From Tropicimonas sp. IMCC34011 (GTDB lineage: Bacteria; Pseudomonadota; Alphaproteobacteria; Rhodobacterales; Rhodobacteraceae), in contig NZ_QMEJ01000005.1 of the NCBI RefSeq assembly GCF_003390865.1, forward strand, positions 124,001-188,000: 64,000 nucleotides of DNA, given 5' to 3'. This document shows positions 25,408 to 34,609 of this stretch, in pieces. Position numbers and translations under genes: made by a program. Every line of letters begins with the position of its first letter. The stretch's first letter is position 1. A model generated the notes under the pieces. It did no database searches. It was not told the origin of the DNA and saw only the letters and a program-made list of their open reading frames with translations.

Positions 25408-26412
25408 ATGAAACAAGGCCAAATTGATCTGCGCAGCGCTGCCCGTCTGTCCGTCGCCCCGATGATGGACTGGACGGATCGTCACTGCCGGGCGTTCCAC
25501 AGGGTCATGACGCGCCAGGCGCTGCTCTACACGGAGATGGTCGTCGCGGCGGCTCTGGTTCGGGGCGGGGCGCGGCATCTTCTCGCGTTCGATCCGGCCG
25601 AACATCCCGTTGCGCTCCAGATCGGGGGATCGGAACCGAAGGAGCTGGCCGAGGCGGCCCGGATGGGAGCGAATGAGGGCTACGGCGAGGTCAATCTGAA
25701 CGTCGGCTGCCCGTCCGACCGGGTGAAGTCCGGGTGCTTCGGTGCCGTCCTGATGCGGGAGCCGGAGCGGGTCGCGGAGGCCTGTGCCGAGATGATCGCG
25801 GCCTCTTCGGTGCCGGTGACGGTGAAGTGCCGGATCGGCGTGGACGATCAGGTGCCCGAAGAGGTGCTGCCGGACTTCCTGACGCGCGTGCGAGATGCCG
25901 GGGTGAGCCAGGTCACCATCCATGCGCGCAAGGCGTGGCTTCAGGGCCTCTCCCCCAAGGAGAACAGGGATATTCCGCCGCTCGATTATCCGCTCGTTCA
26001 CCGCATGAAGGCGGAGTTCCCGGATGTGTCGATTTCCATCAACGGCGGTATAGCGACGCTGGACGAGGCTGCGGCGCATCTCGAAGGCGGTCTCGACGGG
26101 GCGATGATCGGTCGCGCGGCGTATCACGATCCGGCCTCTGTCCTGCTCCGCGCGGACAGCCGGATCTTCGGTGCGGAGGATCCCTGCGAGCGGGCGGAGG
26201 ACGCGGCGCTTCGGATGCGGCCCTACATCGCGCGGCATCTCGAGGCGGGCGGGCGGCTCCACGACGTGACGCGGCACATGCTGGGGCTGTTCACCGGCCG
26301 TCCCGGCGCGCGGGCATGGCGGCGGACGCTGTCCGAAGGCACGGGGCGCAAGGATGCGGGACTGGAGCTGTTCGACGCGGCGCTGGAGCACGTGACCCTG
26401 GCAACGGCCTGA
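25408..26412 (+). CDS. dusA: tRNA-dihydrouridine synthase A
   Basis: A 334-residue FMN enzyme that reduces uridine to dihydrouridine in the tRNA D-loop using NADPH. It has the DusA opening SVAPMMDWTDRHCR, the active-site block EVNLNVGCPSDRVKSGCFGA with the catalytic Cys, VKCRIGVDD, and the FMN-phosphate segment INGGIATLDEA followed by GAMIGRAAYHDP. Length and motif order are normal for DusA rather than DusB or DusC. It stands alone on the plus strand after a 152-bp gap with no clear regulatory feature, and converges with the DUF1289 gene 29 bp away. Confidence 0.95.
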   Translation: MKQGQIDLRSAARLSVAPMMDWTDRHCRAFHRVMTRQALLYTEMVVAAALVRGGARHLLAFDPAEHPVALQIGGSEPKELAEAARMGANEGYGEVNLNVGCPSDRVKSGCFGAVLMREPERVAEACAEMIAASSVPVTVKCRIGVDDQVPEEVLPDFLTRVRDAGVSQVTIHARKAWLQGLSPKENRDIPPLDYPLVHRMKAEFPDVSISINGGIATLDEAAAHLEGGLDGAMIGRAAYHDPASVLLRADSRIFGAEDPCERAEDAALRMRPYIARHLEAGGRLHDVTRHMLGLFTGRPGARAWRRTLSEGTGRKDAGLELFDAALEHVTLATA

Positions 26413-26441
26413 GGGCAGGCGCGGCCCGTGTGCCCGGCGCC

Positions 26442-26696
26442 CTACTCCTTCCGATCCGGCGGGACGAACCCCTTGCGCGCGGCGCGGCCGCCGCGGCGGC
26501 GGGGCGCGACGCGGGACGCACGGCCGGGCAGTTCGGCGAGGACCTCGCGGCGTTCCTCGGCGCTCATCCGCTTCCAGAGGCCGATCTCCATCTGCGTGCG
26601 ATAGCAGCCGATGCAGATCCGCTCCTGTGGGTGAATCTGGCAGATCTTGATGCAAGGGCTCTGCGGCTCGTCACGGATCCAGACGTTGTCGCTCAT
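26442..26696 (-). CDS. DUF1289 small cysteine-motif protein
   Basis: An 84-residue protein of the DUF1289 family. The conserved core is [19 protein letters not shown], four cysteines in two pairs that may bind iron-sulfur or zinc, followed by a helical segment [17 protein letters not shown]. The C-terminus is arginine-rich. Its ATG overlaps the ruvX stop by 4 bp, making it the last gene of a ccmI-ruvX-DUF1289 operon. The role is not established; metal binding is inferred from the cysteine spacing. Confidence 0.85.
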   Translation of the reverse strand: MSDNVWIRDEPQSPCIKICQIHPQERICIGCYRTQMEIGLWKRMSAEERREVLAELPGRASRVAPRRRGGRAARKGFVPPDRKE

Positions 26697-27169
26697 GACA
26701 TGGTCCTGATGTGCCGCATACGGTCCAGCGCGCCCTGCAGGATGTAGGACGCAGCCACGTGGTCGATCACCTCCGCGCGGCGACGGCGGCTGGTATCGGC
26801 CTCGATCAGCGCGCGCTCGGCAGCGACGGTGGACAGGCGTTCATCCCAGAGCGCGATGGGACAGTTGGTCATCCGCTCGAGATTGCGCGCGAAGGCGCGG
26901 GTGGCCTGGCATCGGGGGCCTTCGGTGCCGTCCATGTTGCGCGGCAGGCCGAGGACCATTCCGGCGATCTCCCGCTCGGTCAGCCGTTCCAGAAGCGCCT
27001 CCGCGTCGAGGGTGAACTTCTTGCGGCGGATCGTGCGGTCCGGCGTTGCCGAAAGCAAAAGCATGTCGGACAGGGCGAGGCCGATCGTTTTCGTGCCGAG
27101 GTCGAGCCCGGCGATGGCGCGCCCGGGCGGGATGAGCAGGGCGAACTCCTCGAGACTGTCGCAGATCAT
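26693..27169 (-). CDS. ruvX: RuvX/YqgF putative Holliday junction resolvase
   Basis: A 158-residue RNase H-fold protein. It carries [17 protein letters not shown] with the first acidic residue, [29 protein letters not shown] with the second acidic group, and [15 protein letters not shown] with the last Asp. This pattern is shared by YqgF/RuvX proteins implicated in 16S rRNA maturation and Holliday junction cleavage. The start MICDSLEEF gives the usual family length; a longer frame exists but lies inside ccmI. Both ends overlap neighbours by 4 bp, so it is co-translated with ccmI and the DUF1289 gene. Confidence 0.92.
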   Translation of the reverse strand: MICDSLEEFALLIPPGRAIAGLDLGTKTIGLALSDMLLLSATPDRTIRRKKFTLDAEALLERLTEREIAGMVLGLPRNMDGTEGPRCQATRAFARNLERMTNCPIALWDERLSTVAAERALIEADTSRRRRAEVIDHVAASYILQGALDRMRHIRTMS

Positions 27170-28380
27170 TCCACGACCCCCGCATCCTCGGCCGCGTCGC
27201 GGATGGGGCCGAGATCCGAGGCGGGAAAGGTGCCCTGCGCCTCGGTCCAGATCGCGGCGGCGCGTTCGGTGTCCCCCAGAACGCCTAGCGCGCGGATCAG
27301 GCGGGCCCACTCCTCGGGCGTTCCGCCATCGGCCGCGAGACGCCCCGCCAGGCCGTCGACCATGCCGCGCACCATCTGGTCCCGCTCTTCAGCGGAGAGG
27401 TCCGCCGCGGCGTCCAGATCCGCGGCGCTCGGGCCCGGGATGGACTGAGGCGGGGTGGGGGCGGTGTAGTTGGCGCCCGCGCGGGCGGCGACCTGATCGA
27501 TCTGACCTCGGATCGCGGGGATCCAGGGCGCGTCTTCCGGACCCTGCCGCAGCAGCGCATCCCAGAGGGAGAGGGTGATGTCCGGGCGGCCAGTCTGTGC
27601 GTGCATGACGCCGAGATAATAACGGGCCGGACCATTTCGAGGGTCGAGCGCCAGGGCCTCCCGTGCGGCCTGCTCGGCCTCGGGAGAGATGACGCCGCCG
27701 GCGGCGAGGGCGAGCAGGTCGGCGAGGTCCGAATAGTCGCCCGCCGTCGCGTCCTCTCCCTTCGCTTCGATCAGGTGTCCCTGCGCATCGGCGGCCGCGG
27801 CGAAATCACCTGTCCGCGCTTCGTTCCGGGCAAGGAGGGTGAGCCCTTCGATATCGTTGGGACGCTGCTCCAGCGCGCTGCGAAGGCGCACCATCAGCTC
27901 GGCGTAATCCTCCGGGATCTCCCGCTCGACGTCGTTTGCCGGGGAGACAGATTCCAGCTCTTCCTGGGACGGGCGGGAGGCGCGGGCGCGCTCGGCATCG
28001 GCGATGCGTGTCGCGAGCGGCAGGTCGGCATAGCCGGGCGCACCGAGGGCGACATAGGACGCCGCGCCACCGGCGAGGAGCGCAAGGCCGGTCACGCCCG
28101 CCGCGATCCGTCCGGCGCGGCGCGGGCCGGCCTCCGGCGCAGGCCGCGCGCGTCTGTCGGCATCGAGGAGCCGGCGTTCGATCTCGGGGCGCATCCGGTC
28201 GGCTTCGTCCGGCGCGATCGTGCCGCGTGCGACGTCGCGGTCCAGGGCGGTGAGCTGCTGGCGGTAGATCTCGATATCCGCCGCCTCGCGCGCCTTGGTG
28301 GACGCCGGCCGGACAAGGAGAGGCCGCGTGATCCACAGCGCGGTGACGAGGGCGAGGGCAAGGGCGGCGAGCCAGAACAT
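27166..28380 (-). CDS. ccmI: Cytochrome c maturation protein CcmI
   Basis: A 404-residue membrane protein of the System I cytochrome c assembly line, which holds apocytochrome c for heme ligation. Residues 1-~20 ([20 protein letters not shown]) span the membrane. A cytoplasmic loop follows with [17 protein letters not shown], then a second span ([10 protein letters not shown]-like, at about residues 95-115). The periplasmic part has TPR-like helices, such as [20 protein letters not shown]. The start is set at 28380; an upstream in-frame ATG at 28398 is possible. It heads the operon with ruvX and DUF1289, and is divergent from soxB. Confidence 0.9.
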   Translation of the reverse strand: MFWLAALALALVTALWITRPLLVRPASTKAREAADIEIYRQQLTALDRDVARGTIAPDEADRMRPEIERRLLDADRRARPAPEAGPRRAGRIAAGVTGLALLAGGAASYVALGAPGYADLPLATRIADAERARASRPSQEELESVSPANDVEREIPEDYAELMVRLRSALEQRPNDIEGLTLLARNEARTGDFAAAADAQGHLIEAKGEDATAGDYSDLADLLALAAGGVISPEAEQAAREALALDPRNGPARYYLGVMHAQTGRPDITLSLWDALLRQGPEDAPWIPAIRGQIDQVAARAGANYTAPTPPQSIPGPSAADLDAAADLSAEERDQMVRGMVDGLAGRLAADGGTPEEWARLIRALGVLGDTERAAAIWTEAQGTFPASDLGPIRDAAEDAGVVE

Positions 28381-28503
28381 AGGCGCGGGATACGGCATTC
28401 CCCGCATCCCCGGAAGCCCGGAGGCCCCGAAACCGCCATCACAGCCGTGCGACATCCGCGCGCGCGTCGCAACCGGACCGGAGAATGCCGCTGGCGCACG
28501 ATT

Positions 28504-28534
28504 GACAGGTGACGATTCCCTGACATTGCCTGTC
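28504..28534. promoter_or_regulatory. Spaced inverted repeat upstream of soxB
   Basis: GACAGG and CCTGTC, perfect 6-base arms separated by 19 bases, in the divergent gap between ccmI and soxB, about 55 bp before the soxB start. The left arm overlaps a consensus-like -35 hexamer TTGACA at 28502-28507, though no good -10 follows at normal spacing. The arrangement fits an operator over a promoter. The regulator is unknown. Confidence 0.35.
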
Positions 28535-28587
28535 TATCAGCGGCGCCTTCGGATGGTGTCCGTCCCGCGCTCGAAGGAGGCCCGTCC

Positions 28588-29835
28588 ATGCGTCGCTATT
28601 CCGCCTTTGCCATCGTCCGCGAAGGTCTGAAGCACCACATGGGATGGGAGCGCGCCTGGCGCTCCCCCGAGCCCAAGTCGCGATACGACGTGGTCATCGT
28701 CGGCGCCGGTGGTCATGGCCTCGCCACCGCCTACTACCTCGGCAAGAACTTCGGCATCACCAATGTCGCGATCCTCGAGAAGGGCTGGCTTGGCGGCGGC
28801 AATACGGGCCGGAATACCACGATCATCCGCTCGAACTACCTGCAGGACCCCTCCGCCGCGATCTACGAGAAAAGCCGGTCGCTCTACGAGACGCTGAGCC
28901 AGGAGCTGAACTACAACGTCATGTTCAGCCCCCGCGGCGTGATGATGCTGGCACAGACCCAGCACGAGGTCCGCGGTTACAAGCGCACCGCCTTCGCCAA
29001 TGCGATCCAAGGCGTGAAGACCGAGTTCGTCGGGCCGGAGCGGGTCAAGGCGCTCTGCCCGATCCTCAACATCGACGGGCCGCGTTATCCGGTTCTCGGC
29101 GCCCTCTGGCAGGCCCGTGGGGGCACCGCGCGGCACGATGCGGTGGCCTGGGGCTACGCCCGCGCCTGCTCCGAGATGGGCATGGACATCATCCAGCAGT
29201 GCGAGGTGACGGGCATCCGGCAGGAGGGTGGCCGCGTCACCGGTGTCGACACCACGAAGGGCGAGATCGGATGCGACAAGCTTGCGCTCGTCGTCGCGGG
29301 GCATTCGGGGCGCCTGGCCGAGATGGCGGGCTTCCGCCTCCCCATCGAGAGCGTGCCGCTCCAGGCGCTGGTCTCCGAGCCGATCAAGCCCTGCATGGAC
29401 GTGGTGGTCATGGCCAACACCGTCCACGGCTACATGAGCCAGTCCGACAAGGGCGAAATGGTGATCGGCGGCGGCACGGACGGCTACAACGCCTACACGC
29501 AGCGCGGCTCCTTCCAGCATGTCGAGGAGACGGTGCGCGCGCTGGTCGAGACCTTCCCGATCATCGGGCGGCTGAAGATGCTGCGCCAGTGGGGCGGCAT
29601 CGTGGACATGACCGGGGACCGCTCCCCGATCCTGTCGAAGACGCCGGTGGGCGGCGTCTACGCCAATTGCGGCTGGGGCACCGGAGGCTTCAAGGCGATC
29701 CCCGGGTCCGGCTGGGCGATGGCGGAGCTCGTCGCGAAGGATGCGCCGGGGCCGCTTTCCTCGCATTTCGGATTGGACCGGTTCCGCGCGGGCCGCTTCA
29801 TCGACGAGAGCGTCGCCGCGGGCGTGGCTCACTGA
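28588..29835 (+). CDS. soxB: Heterotetrameric sarcosine oxidase beta subunit
   Basis: A 415-residue flavoprotein, catalytic subunit of the four-part sarcosine oxidase that demethylates sarcosine to glycine. It holds a noncovalent FAD site (YDVVIVGAGGHGLATAYYLG) and WLGGGNTGRNTTIIRSNYL. GGTARHDAVAWGYAR contains His183, which matches the residue that carries covalent FMN in this family. The C-terminus has NCGWGTGGFKAIPGSGWAMA. ATG 28588 is preceded by GAAGGAGG with good spacing. soxD, soxA and soxG follow on the same strand but only after about 840 bp holding two small genes, which is unusual because the four genes are normally contiguous. Confidence 0.96.
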   Translation: MRRYSAFAIVREGLKHHMGWERAWRSPEPKSRYDVVIVGAGGHGLATAYYLGKNFGITNVAILEKGWLGGGNTGRNTTIIRSNYLQDPSAAIYEKSRSLYETLSQELNYNVMFSPRGVMMLAQTQHEVRGYKRTAFANAIQGVKTEFVGPERVKALCPILNIDGPRYPVLGALWQARGGTARHDAVAWGYARACSEMGMDIIQQCEVTGIRQEGGRVTGVDTTKGEIGCDKLALVVAGHSGRLAEMAGFRLPIESVPLQALVSEPIKPCMDVVVMANTVHGYMSQSDKGEMVIGGGTDGYNAYTQRGSFQHVEETVRALVETFPIIGRLKMLRQWGGIVDMTGDRSPILSKTPVGGVYANCGWGTGGFKAIPGSGWAMAELVAKDAPGPLSSHFGLDRFRAGRFIDESVAAGVAH

Positions 29836-29941
29836 TGGGTGTCATTTCGGTCACGGTTGCACCGTTCGGCGCGGACCCGTGGAACGGGTTCGTGAACGGG
29901 CGCATTGAGTCCCGGAACTGCATGCACCGAAGGGACAGCCA

Positions 29942-30124
29942 ATGCTGCGCAACATCATCCTGGCGATCATCGCCATCATCGTCATTCTCGTCATCCTCTT
30001 CTTCTGGGGCGTCTTCGAGGCAGCCGACGAAGTCGGCGAAGCCGTCACGACCGACGAAGCGGAAATCAGCGAACCGCTCGACGAGGACGGCGACGGCGCG
30101 GTCGAGCTGGAACCCGCCAACTAA
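29942..30124 (+). CDS. Small acidic single-span membrane protein 1
   Basis: A 60-residue protein of no recognised family. Residues ~4-24 are a strongly hydrophobic, isoleucine-rich span (NIILAIIAIIVILVILFFWG). The rest is highly acidic: EAADEVGEAVTTDEAEISEP and DEDGDGAVELEP. AGGGA lies upstream of the ATG with workable spacing. It sits between soxB and soxD together with a second protein of similar design. An N-in topology with an acidic periplasmic tail is likely from the sequence, not proven. No function is assigned. Confidence 0.68.
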   Translation: MLRNIILAIIAIIVILVILFFWGVFEAADEVGEAVTTDEAEISEPLDEDGDGAVELEPAN

Positions 30125-30146
30125 GAGCCCTGTCGGGAACCAGGGG

Positions 30147-30175
30147 TCGGGATGCGGCGTTCAATCGCATCCCGA
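30147..30175 (+). terminator. Hairpin after small membrane protein 1
   Basis: TCGGGATGCG and CGCATCCCGA, a perfect 10-bp stem with a 9-base loop, 23 bp after the first small gene. Only a short pyrimidine stretch (TCTTCCC) follows, so it may act as an mRNA-stabilising or attenuating hairpin rather than a strong terminator. Confidence 0.5.
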
Positions 30176-30196
30176 TCTTCCCAAGGTAGAGACCTC

Positions 30197-30556
30197 ATGC
30201 AAGACCCCAACACGCCGCCGCGCAGCACCAGCTCCTCGAGCCATACCGAAGTCCGCTCCTCCTCAGGCGGCCTCGGACCCATGGCGTTCATTCTCGGCGC
30301 TGTCGTCGTCGCCGTCCTCGTTCTCGCCTGGCTGTTCCTCGGCTCCGACCCGTCTCCCGAGACCGGAGCGGCCGGAGTGGGCGACGAGACCAACATCACG
30401 GTGGATAGCGACACCGGTGCCGATGCCGGCGCCACGGCAGACGCGCCCGTCGTCGATGAACCGGCAGCCGACGCTCCCGTGGACGATGCCCCGGCCGCTG
30501 GCGGAGCCGATGCCGACGCCGAAGCGGATGTCGAGCTGGACGTCGCTCCCAACTGA
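30197..30556 (+). CDS. Small acidic single-span membrane protein 2
   Basis: A 119-residue protein of no recognised family. A serine- and threonine-rich N-terminus (RSTSSSSHTEVRSSSGG) leads to one membrane span at about residues 29-50 (FILGAVVVAVLVLAWLFLG). The tail is a low-complexity Ala/Asp/Pro stretch, strongly acidic (DADAEADVELDVAPN at the end). The start is set at ATG 30197, the first with a plausible ribosome-binding site; a start at 30152 would add 15 residues lying over the upstream hairpin. It resembles its neighbour in layout, a single span followed by an acidic tail ending in PN or PAN, which hints at a related pair. Function unknown. Confidence 0.65.
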   Translation: MQDPNTPPRSTSSSSHTEVRSSSGGLGPMAFILGAVVVAVLVLAWLFLGSDPSPETGAAGVGDETNITVDSDTGADAGATADAPVVDEPAADAPVDDAPAAGGADADAEADVELDVAPN

Positions 30557-30595
30557 TCCCGCGCGCGCTTCGGCGCCTGCGCTTCCGATCTTTCG

Positions 30596-30631
30596 CAAAG
30601 CGGTCCTGCCTTGTCTGGCGGGGCCGCTTTG
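30596..30631 (+). terminator. Hairpin before soxD
   Basis: CAAAGCGGTCC pairs with GGGCCGCTTTG over 11 bp, with one G-U pair and a 14-base loop, between small protein 2 and soxD. No clear T-run follows. It could end or attenuate transcription coming from soxB, or protect an mRNA end. Confidence 0.45.
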
Positions 30632-30673
30632 TCGTGTCTGCGCCCTGTCCCTCAGTTCTTGCGAGGTCCCCTC

Positions 30674-31006
30674 ATGCTGAAGCTCAGATGCCCCTGTTGC
30701 GGCCTGGTGGCCGACGAGACGGAGTTGTCCCCCGGCGGGGAGGCGCATCTGGTGCGCCGCGGCCCGGAGGCGGAGGACGACGCGTTCGAGGCCTACCTCT
30801 TCCTGCGGGACAACCCGAAGGGGCCGCATCTCGAGCGGTGGCGCCATGCCTACGGGTGCGGCAAGTGGTTCATCGCCGCGCGGGACACCGCGACAATGGA
30901 GGTGTTCGGCACCTACCCGGCCCAGACCAAGGGGCCGCCGGCCGAGATCGTCGACAAGATACGGGACAGGGTGCCCGGCTGGACTGCACCGGGGGAGGCG
31001 ACATGA
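30674..31006 (+). CDS. soxD: Heterotetrameric sarcosine oxidase delta subunit
   Basis: A 110-residue zinc-binding subunit of sarcosine oxidase. The N-terminal MLKLRCPCCGLVADETEL holds three cysteines, and HAYGCGKWF later supplies His and another Cys, the usual zinc site of SoxD. It is somewhat longer than many members because of an acidic C-terminal extension (EIVDKIRDRVPGW). The start is ATG 30674, the only one giving the normal N-terminus. Its TGA overlaps the soxA ATG by 4 bp, so soxD, soxA and soxG form a coupled unit. Confidence 0.93.
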   Translation: MLKLRCPCCGLVADETELSPGGEAHLVRRGPEAEDDAFEAYLFLRDNPKGPHLERWRHAYGCGKWFIAARDTATMEVFGTYPAQTKGPPAEIVDKIRDRVPGWTAPGEAT

Positions 31007-34005
31007 GCCGCAGATTGACGTCCGGCGGTCGGTACATCGACCGCAGCGCGCCGCAGGGTTTCACCTTCGACGGCACGACCTTCGAGGGTTATGCCGGTGA
31101 CACACTGGCGTCCGCGCTCCTCGGCGCCGGCGTGACGCTGGTCGGCCGTTCTTTCAAGTACCACCGCCCGCGCGGCATTCTCGCCGCCGGCCCCGAGGAG
31201 CCGAACGCCCTCGTCGCGCTCGGCCCGAAGGAGCGCACGGAGCCGAACCAGCGCGCAACCACCACGGAGCTGTTCGACGGTCTCACCGCCCGGAGCCAGA
31301 ACCGCTGGCCATCGCTCAAGCACGACGTGGGCGCGCTCAACCAGGCCGTGTCCAAGTTCCTGCCGGCCGGCTTTTACTACAAGACGTTCATCCAGCCGCG
31401 GCATGCGTGGAAGCACCTCTTCGAGCCGATCATCCGGCGCTCCGCAGGTCTCGGCCCCGCGCCGACCCATGCCGATCCGGACGAGTACGAGCACCTCTAC
31501 GACACCGCCGACGTCCTCGTGGCGGGTGGCGGCGTGGCGGGCCTCACGGCGGCGCTCGCGGCGGGCCGCGCGGGCAAGCGCGTCCTTCTCGTGGAGCAGA
31601 TGCCGCACTGGGGCGGCCGCCTCGTCACGGACGCCCTGCCGGACGCGAAGGAGGAGGCCGGGGAGACCGTCGCCGCCCTTCTGAGCGCGCTGGAGGCCTT
31701 GCCGAACGTCCATCTGCGCACGCGAACGATGTGCGCCGGCATCTACGATCACGGATATGTCCTCTGTCATGAGCGCGTCAGCGATCATGCGCCCGCCGCC
31801 GGCATTCCGCGTCACCGCCTCTGGAAGGTGCGCGCGGGCCAGATCGTGGTCGCGACCGGAGCCATCGAGCGGCCGATCGCCTTCCCGATGAACGACTTGC
31901 CGGGCGTCATGCTTGCGGGGGCCGTCCGGGACTACGTCGAGTGCTACGGCGTGACGCCCGGCGACACCGTAGTGATCGTCACCAACAACGACGACGCCTA
32001 TCGCACCGCGCTGTCGCTCAAAGCTGCCGGGATTGCGGTTCCGGCGGTCGTGGACGCGCGAGGGGCGGCGGACGGCGCCTTGCCCGCCATGGCACGCGCG
32101 GCGGGGATCGACGTGCGCACGGGGCAGGGCGTTGCCAAGGTCCTCGGCAAGACGGGTGTCGAGGGCGTCCAGCTCTGCGCGCAAGGCAGCGCCGGCGAGG
32201 TCACGGACACGATCGCCTGCGACGCCGTCGCCGTTTCGGGAGGCTGGTCCCCGGCCGTCAATCTCTGGTCCCATTGCGGCGGCAAGCTGCGGTGGCGGGA
32301 GGACGCGGCGTGGTTCGAACCCGATGCCGACAAGGCCCCGACGGGCGCCGACGGGCGCGCCTTCGTCGCCGTCTGCGGCGCCGCGAACGGGCGGATGGGG
32401 GCGCGGGACGCGGCGACCGATGCGGCGGGCGTTGGCGCCGCCGCTGCTGGAGGCGAGGTGCCCGGCGACCTGCCCGGCGTTCCGGATGCGCCCGAGGAGG
32501 CGCCGCTGGAGCCGGTCTGGCTGATGCCCGCCGACGCACAGATCGAGGCGCGGGAGAAGATGTGGCTCGACTTCCAGAACGACGTGAAGGTGTCCGACGT
32601 CGAACTGGCCGCCCGTGAGGGCTTCGAGAGCGTCGAGCACACCAAGCGCTATACCACGCTCGGCATGGCGACGGATCAGGGAAAGACGAGCAACATCAAC
32701 GGTCTCGCCATCCTCGCCAAGGCGCTCGACGAGGGTGTGCCGCAGGTCGGCACCACGACCTTCCGCCCGCCCTGGACGCCGCTTTCCTTCGGCTCCATCG
32801 TCGGTGAGGCCAAGGGGTCCGCGTTCCAGCCGCTGCGGCGGACGCCGATGGACAGCTGGCACGAGGCCCGCGGGGCGACATGGGAGCCGGTCGGCCATTG
32901 GCGCCGTCCCTACTGCTACCCGCGCCGCGCCGAATCTGCCGAGGAGGCGGTGGAGCGCGAGGTCCTCGCCGTGCGGAACCATGTCGGCATCCTCGATGCG
33001 TCGACGCTCGGCAAGATCCTCGTGCGCGGCCCCGATGCCGGGCGCTTCGTCGACATGCTCTACACCAACATGATGAGCACCCTGAAACCGGGACGCTGCC
33101 GCTACGGGCTGATGTGCTCCGAGAACGGGTTCCTCATGGATGACGGCGTGGTGGCGCGGATCGACGAGCAGACCTTCCTCTGCCACACCACGACCGGCGG
33201 CGCCGACCGGATCCACGCCTGGATGGAGGACTGGCTGCAATGCGAGTGGTGGGACTGGAAGGTCCACACCGTGAACCTGACGGAGGCCTGGGGCCAGATC
33301 GCCGTGGCCGGCCCGAAGGCGCGCAAGGTGCTCGAAAGCCTGGGCGGGATGGACCTGTCTGCCGAGGCGCTGCCGTTCATGGGCTGGGCGGACGGCACGC
33401 TCGGCGGCTTCGACGTCCGGGTCTACCGCATCTCCTTCTCGGGCGAGCTGTCGTTCGAGATCGCGGTCCGGGCGGGTCAGGCGCGGGCGCTCTGGGACCG
33501 TCTCGTCGCGGCCGGGGATGCTCACGGAATGGCGCCCTACGGAACGGAGGCGCTCCACGTCCTTCGCGCCGAGAAGGGCTTCATCATGATCGGCGACGAG
33601 TCTGATGGCACGGTCATTCCGCAGGATCTCGGTCTCGACTGGGCGATCTCGAAAAAGAAGGACGATTATCTCGGCAAGCGCGCGCAGGCGCGGATGCACA
33701 TGACCGATGCGGGCCGGTGGCGGCTCGTCGGTCTGGAGACGCTGGAAGGCGAGGTTCTGCCCGATGGCGCCTACGCCGTCTCGAACGAGAAGGACGAGTG
33801 GGGCAACACGCGAACGATCGGCCGGGTCACGAGCTCGTACCGCTCGCCGACGCTGAACCGCGGCATCGCGATGGCGCTTGTCGAGAAGGGGCCTGAGCGG
33901 ATGGGCGAGGTGATCGACTTCCCGATCCCCGGCGCCGATCCCATCGCGGCGCGCATCGTCTCGCCGGTCTTCTACGATCCCGAGGGGGAGAAGCAGAATG
34001 TCTGA
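31003..34005 (+). CDS. soxA: Heterotetrameric sarcosine oxidase alpha subunit
   Basis: A 1,000-residue subunit with three parts. The N-terminal ~110 residues have a 2Fe-2S-like fold without cluster ligands (FTFDGTTFEGYAGDTLASAL). The middle region binds the NAD+ cofactor (VLVAGGGVAGLTAALAAGRA). The C-terminal ~390 residues are a GcvT-type aminomethyltransferase domain, with NHVGILDASTLGKILVRGPD and YGTEALHVLRAEKGFIMIGD, which passes the released one-carbon unit to tetrahydrofolate. It works with SoxB, SoxD and SoxG in the cytoplasm to turn sarcosine into glycine, H2O2 and methylene-THF. ATG 31003 overlaps soxD by 4 bp and the end overlaps soxG by 8 bp. Length is normal. Confidence 0.96.
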   Translation: MSRRLTSGGRYIDRSAPQGFTFDGTTFEGYAGDTLASALLGAGVTLVGRSFKYHRPRGILAAGPEEPNALVALGPKERTEPNQRATTTELFDGLTARSQNRWPSLKHDVGALNQAVSKFLPAGFYYKTFIQPRHAWKHLFEPIIRRSAGLGPAPTHADPDEYEHLYDTADVLVAGGGVAGLTAALAAGRAGKRVLLVEQMPHWGGRLVTDALPDAKEEAGETVAALLSALEALPNVHLRTRTMCAGIYDHGYVLCHERVSDHAPAAGIPRHRLWKVRAGQIVVATGAIERPIAFPMNDLPGVMLAGAVRDYVECYGVTPGDTVVIVTNNDDAYRTALSLKAAGIAVPAVVDARGAADGALPAMARAAGIDVRTGQGVAKVLGKTGVEGVQLCAQGSAGEVTDTIACDAVAVSGGWSPAVNLWSHCGGKLRWREDAAWFEPDADKAPTGADGRAFVAVCGAANGRMGARDAATDAAGVGAAAAGGEVPGDLPGVPDAPEEAPLEPVWLMPADAQIEAREKMWLDFQNDVKVSDVELAAREGFESVEHTKRYTTLGMATDQGKTSNINGLAILAKALDEGVPQVGTTTFRPPWTPLSFGSIVGEAKGSAFQPLRRTPMDSWHEARGATWEPVGHWRRPYCYPRRAESAEEAVEREVLAVRNHVGILDASTLGKILVRGPDAGRFVDMLYTNMMSTLKPGRCRYGLMCSENGFLMDDGVVARIDEQTFLCHTTTGGADRIHAWMEDWLQCEWWDWKVHTVNLTEAWGQIAVAGPKARKVLESLGGMDLSAEALPFMGWADGTLGGFDVRVYRISFSGELSFEIAVRAGQARALWDRLVAAGDAHGMAPYGTEALHVLRAEKGFIMIGDESDGTVIPQDLGLDWAISKKKDDYLGKRAQARMHMTDAGRWRLVGLETLEGEVLPDGAYAVSNEKDEWGNTRTIGRVTSSYRSPTLNRGIAMALVEKGPERMGEVIDFPIPGADPIAARIVSPVFYDPEGEKQNV

Positions 34006-34564
34006 TATCGCAACGGCCCTCGGAGGCGCGCGCTACGAGGGGTTCGCCCTGGTGGAGGAGGCCCAGGCGGGCGGCATGATCGCCCTGCGCGGGGACTGGG
34101 CCGACCTCGGATCCGCTCTCTCTGCCGCGCTGCCGCTGGAGATGCCGCAGACGAGGCACATCGTGACGGACGGCGAGCGGTCGCTGGCCTGGATGTCCCC
34201 CGACGAGGCTCTGGTCTTCCTGCCCGTGGACGAGGTCGCGGAGACTGTCCGGCGCATCACGGAGAGCGCTGGCGATGCCTTCGTCACCGCGATCGATGTC
34301 TCGGACATGCGAGCGGTGTTCCGGATCTCCGGCGAGGGCACGGGCCCGCGGGAAGTGCTCTCGAAGCTCTGCCCGGTGGACATGCGCTCTATCCAAGTGG
34401 GGGAACTGCGCCGGACCCGCCTGTCCCAGGTGCCGGCGGCGTTCTGGATCGGCTCGGACGGGACCATAACAGTGATCTGCTTCCGCTCCGTCGCGGCCTA
34501 TGCCTTCGAGGTTCTGACGCGCGCCGCGCGAGCCGGCACCGAGGTCGGCCACCTCGCAAGCTGA
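33998..34564 (+). CDS. soxG: Heterotetrameric sarcosine oxidase gamma subunit
   Basis: A 188-residue SoxG protein, the structural gamma subunit, related to the N-terminal part of GcvT-like folds. Typical features are SLAWMSPDEALVFLP and the segment AVFRISGEGTGPREVLSKLC followed by PVDM. The C-terminus has ICFRSVAAYAFEVLTRAAR, also usual for the family. It starts eight bases inside the soxA 3' end, so it is coupled. It is the last gene of the operon and converges on the TerB-domain gene 45 bp away. Confidence 0.93.
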   Translation: MSDIATALGGARYEGFALVEEAQAGGMIALRGDWADLGSALSAALPLEMPQTRHIVTDGERSLAWMSPDEALVFLPVDEVAETVRRITESAGDAFVTAIDVSDMRAVFRISGEGTGPREVLSKLCPVDMRSIQVGELRRTRLSQVPAAFWIGSDGTITVICFRSVAAYAFEVLTRAARAGTEVGHLAS

Positions 34565-34609
34565 GGAACGGCAGCCTCGACTGAAGCGATCCCCCTGACG
34601 GGCGGTCGC

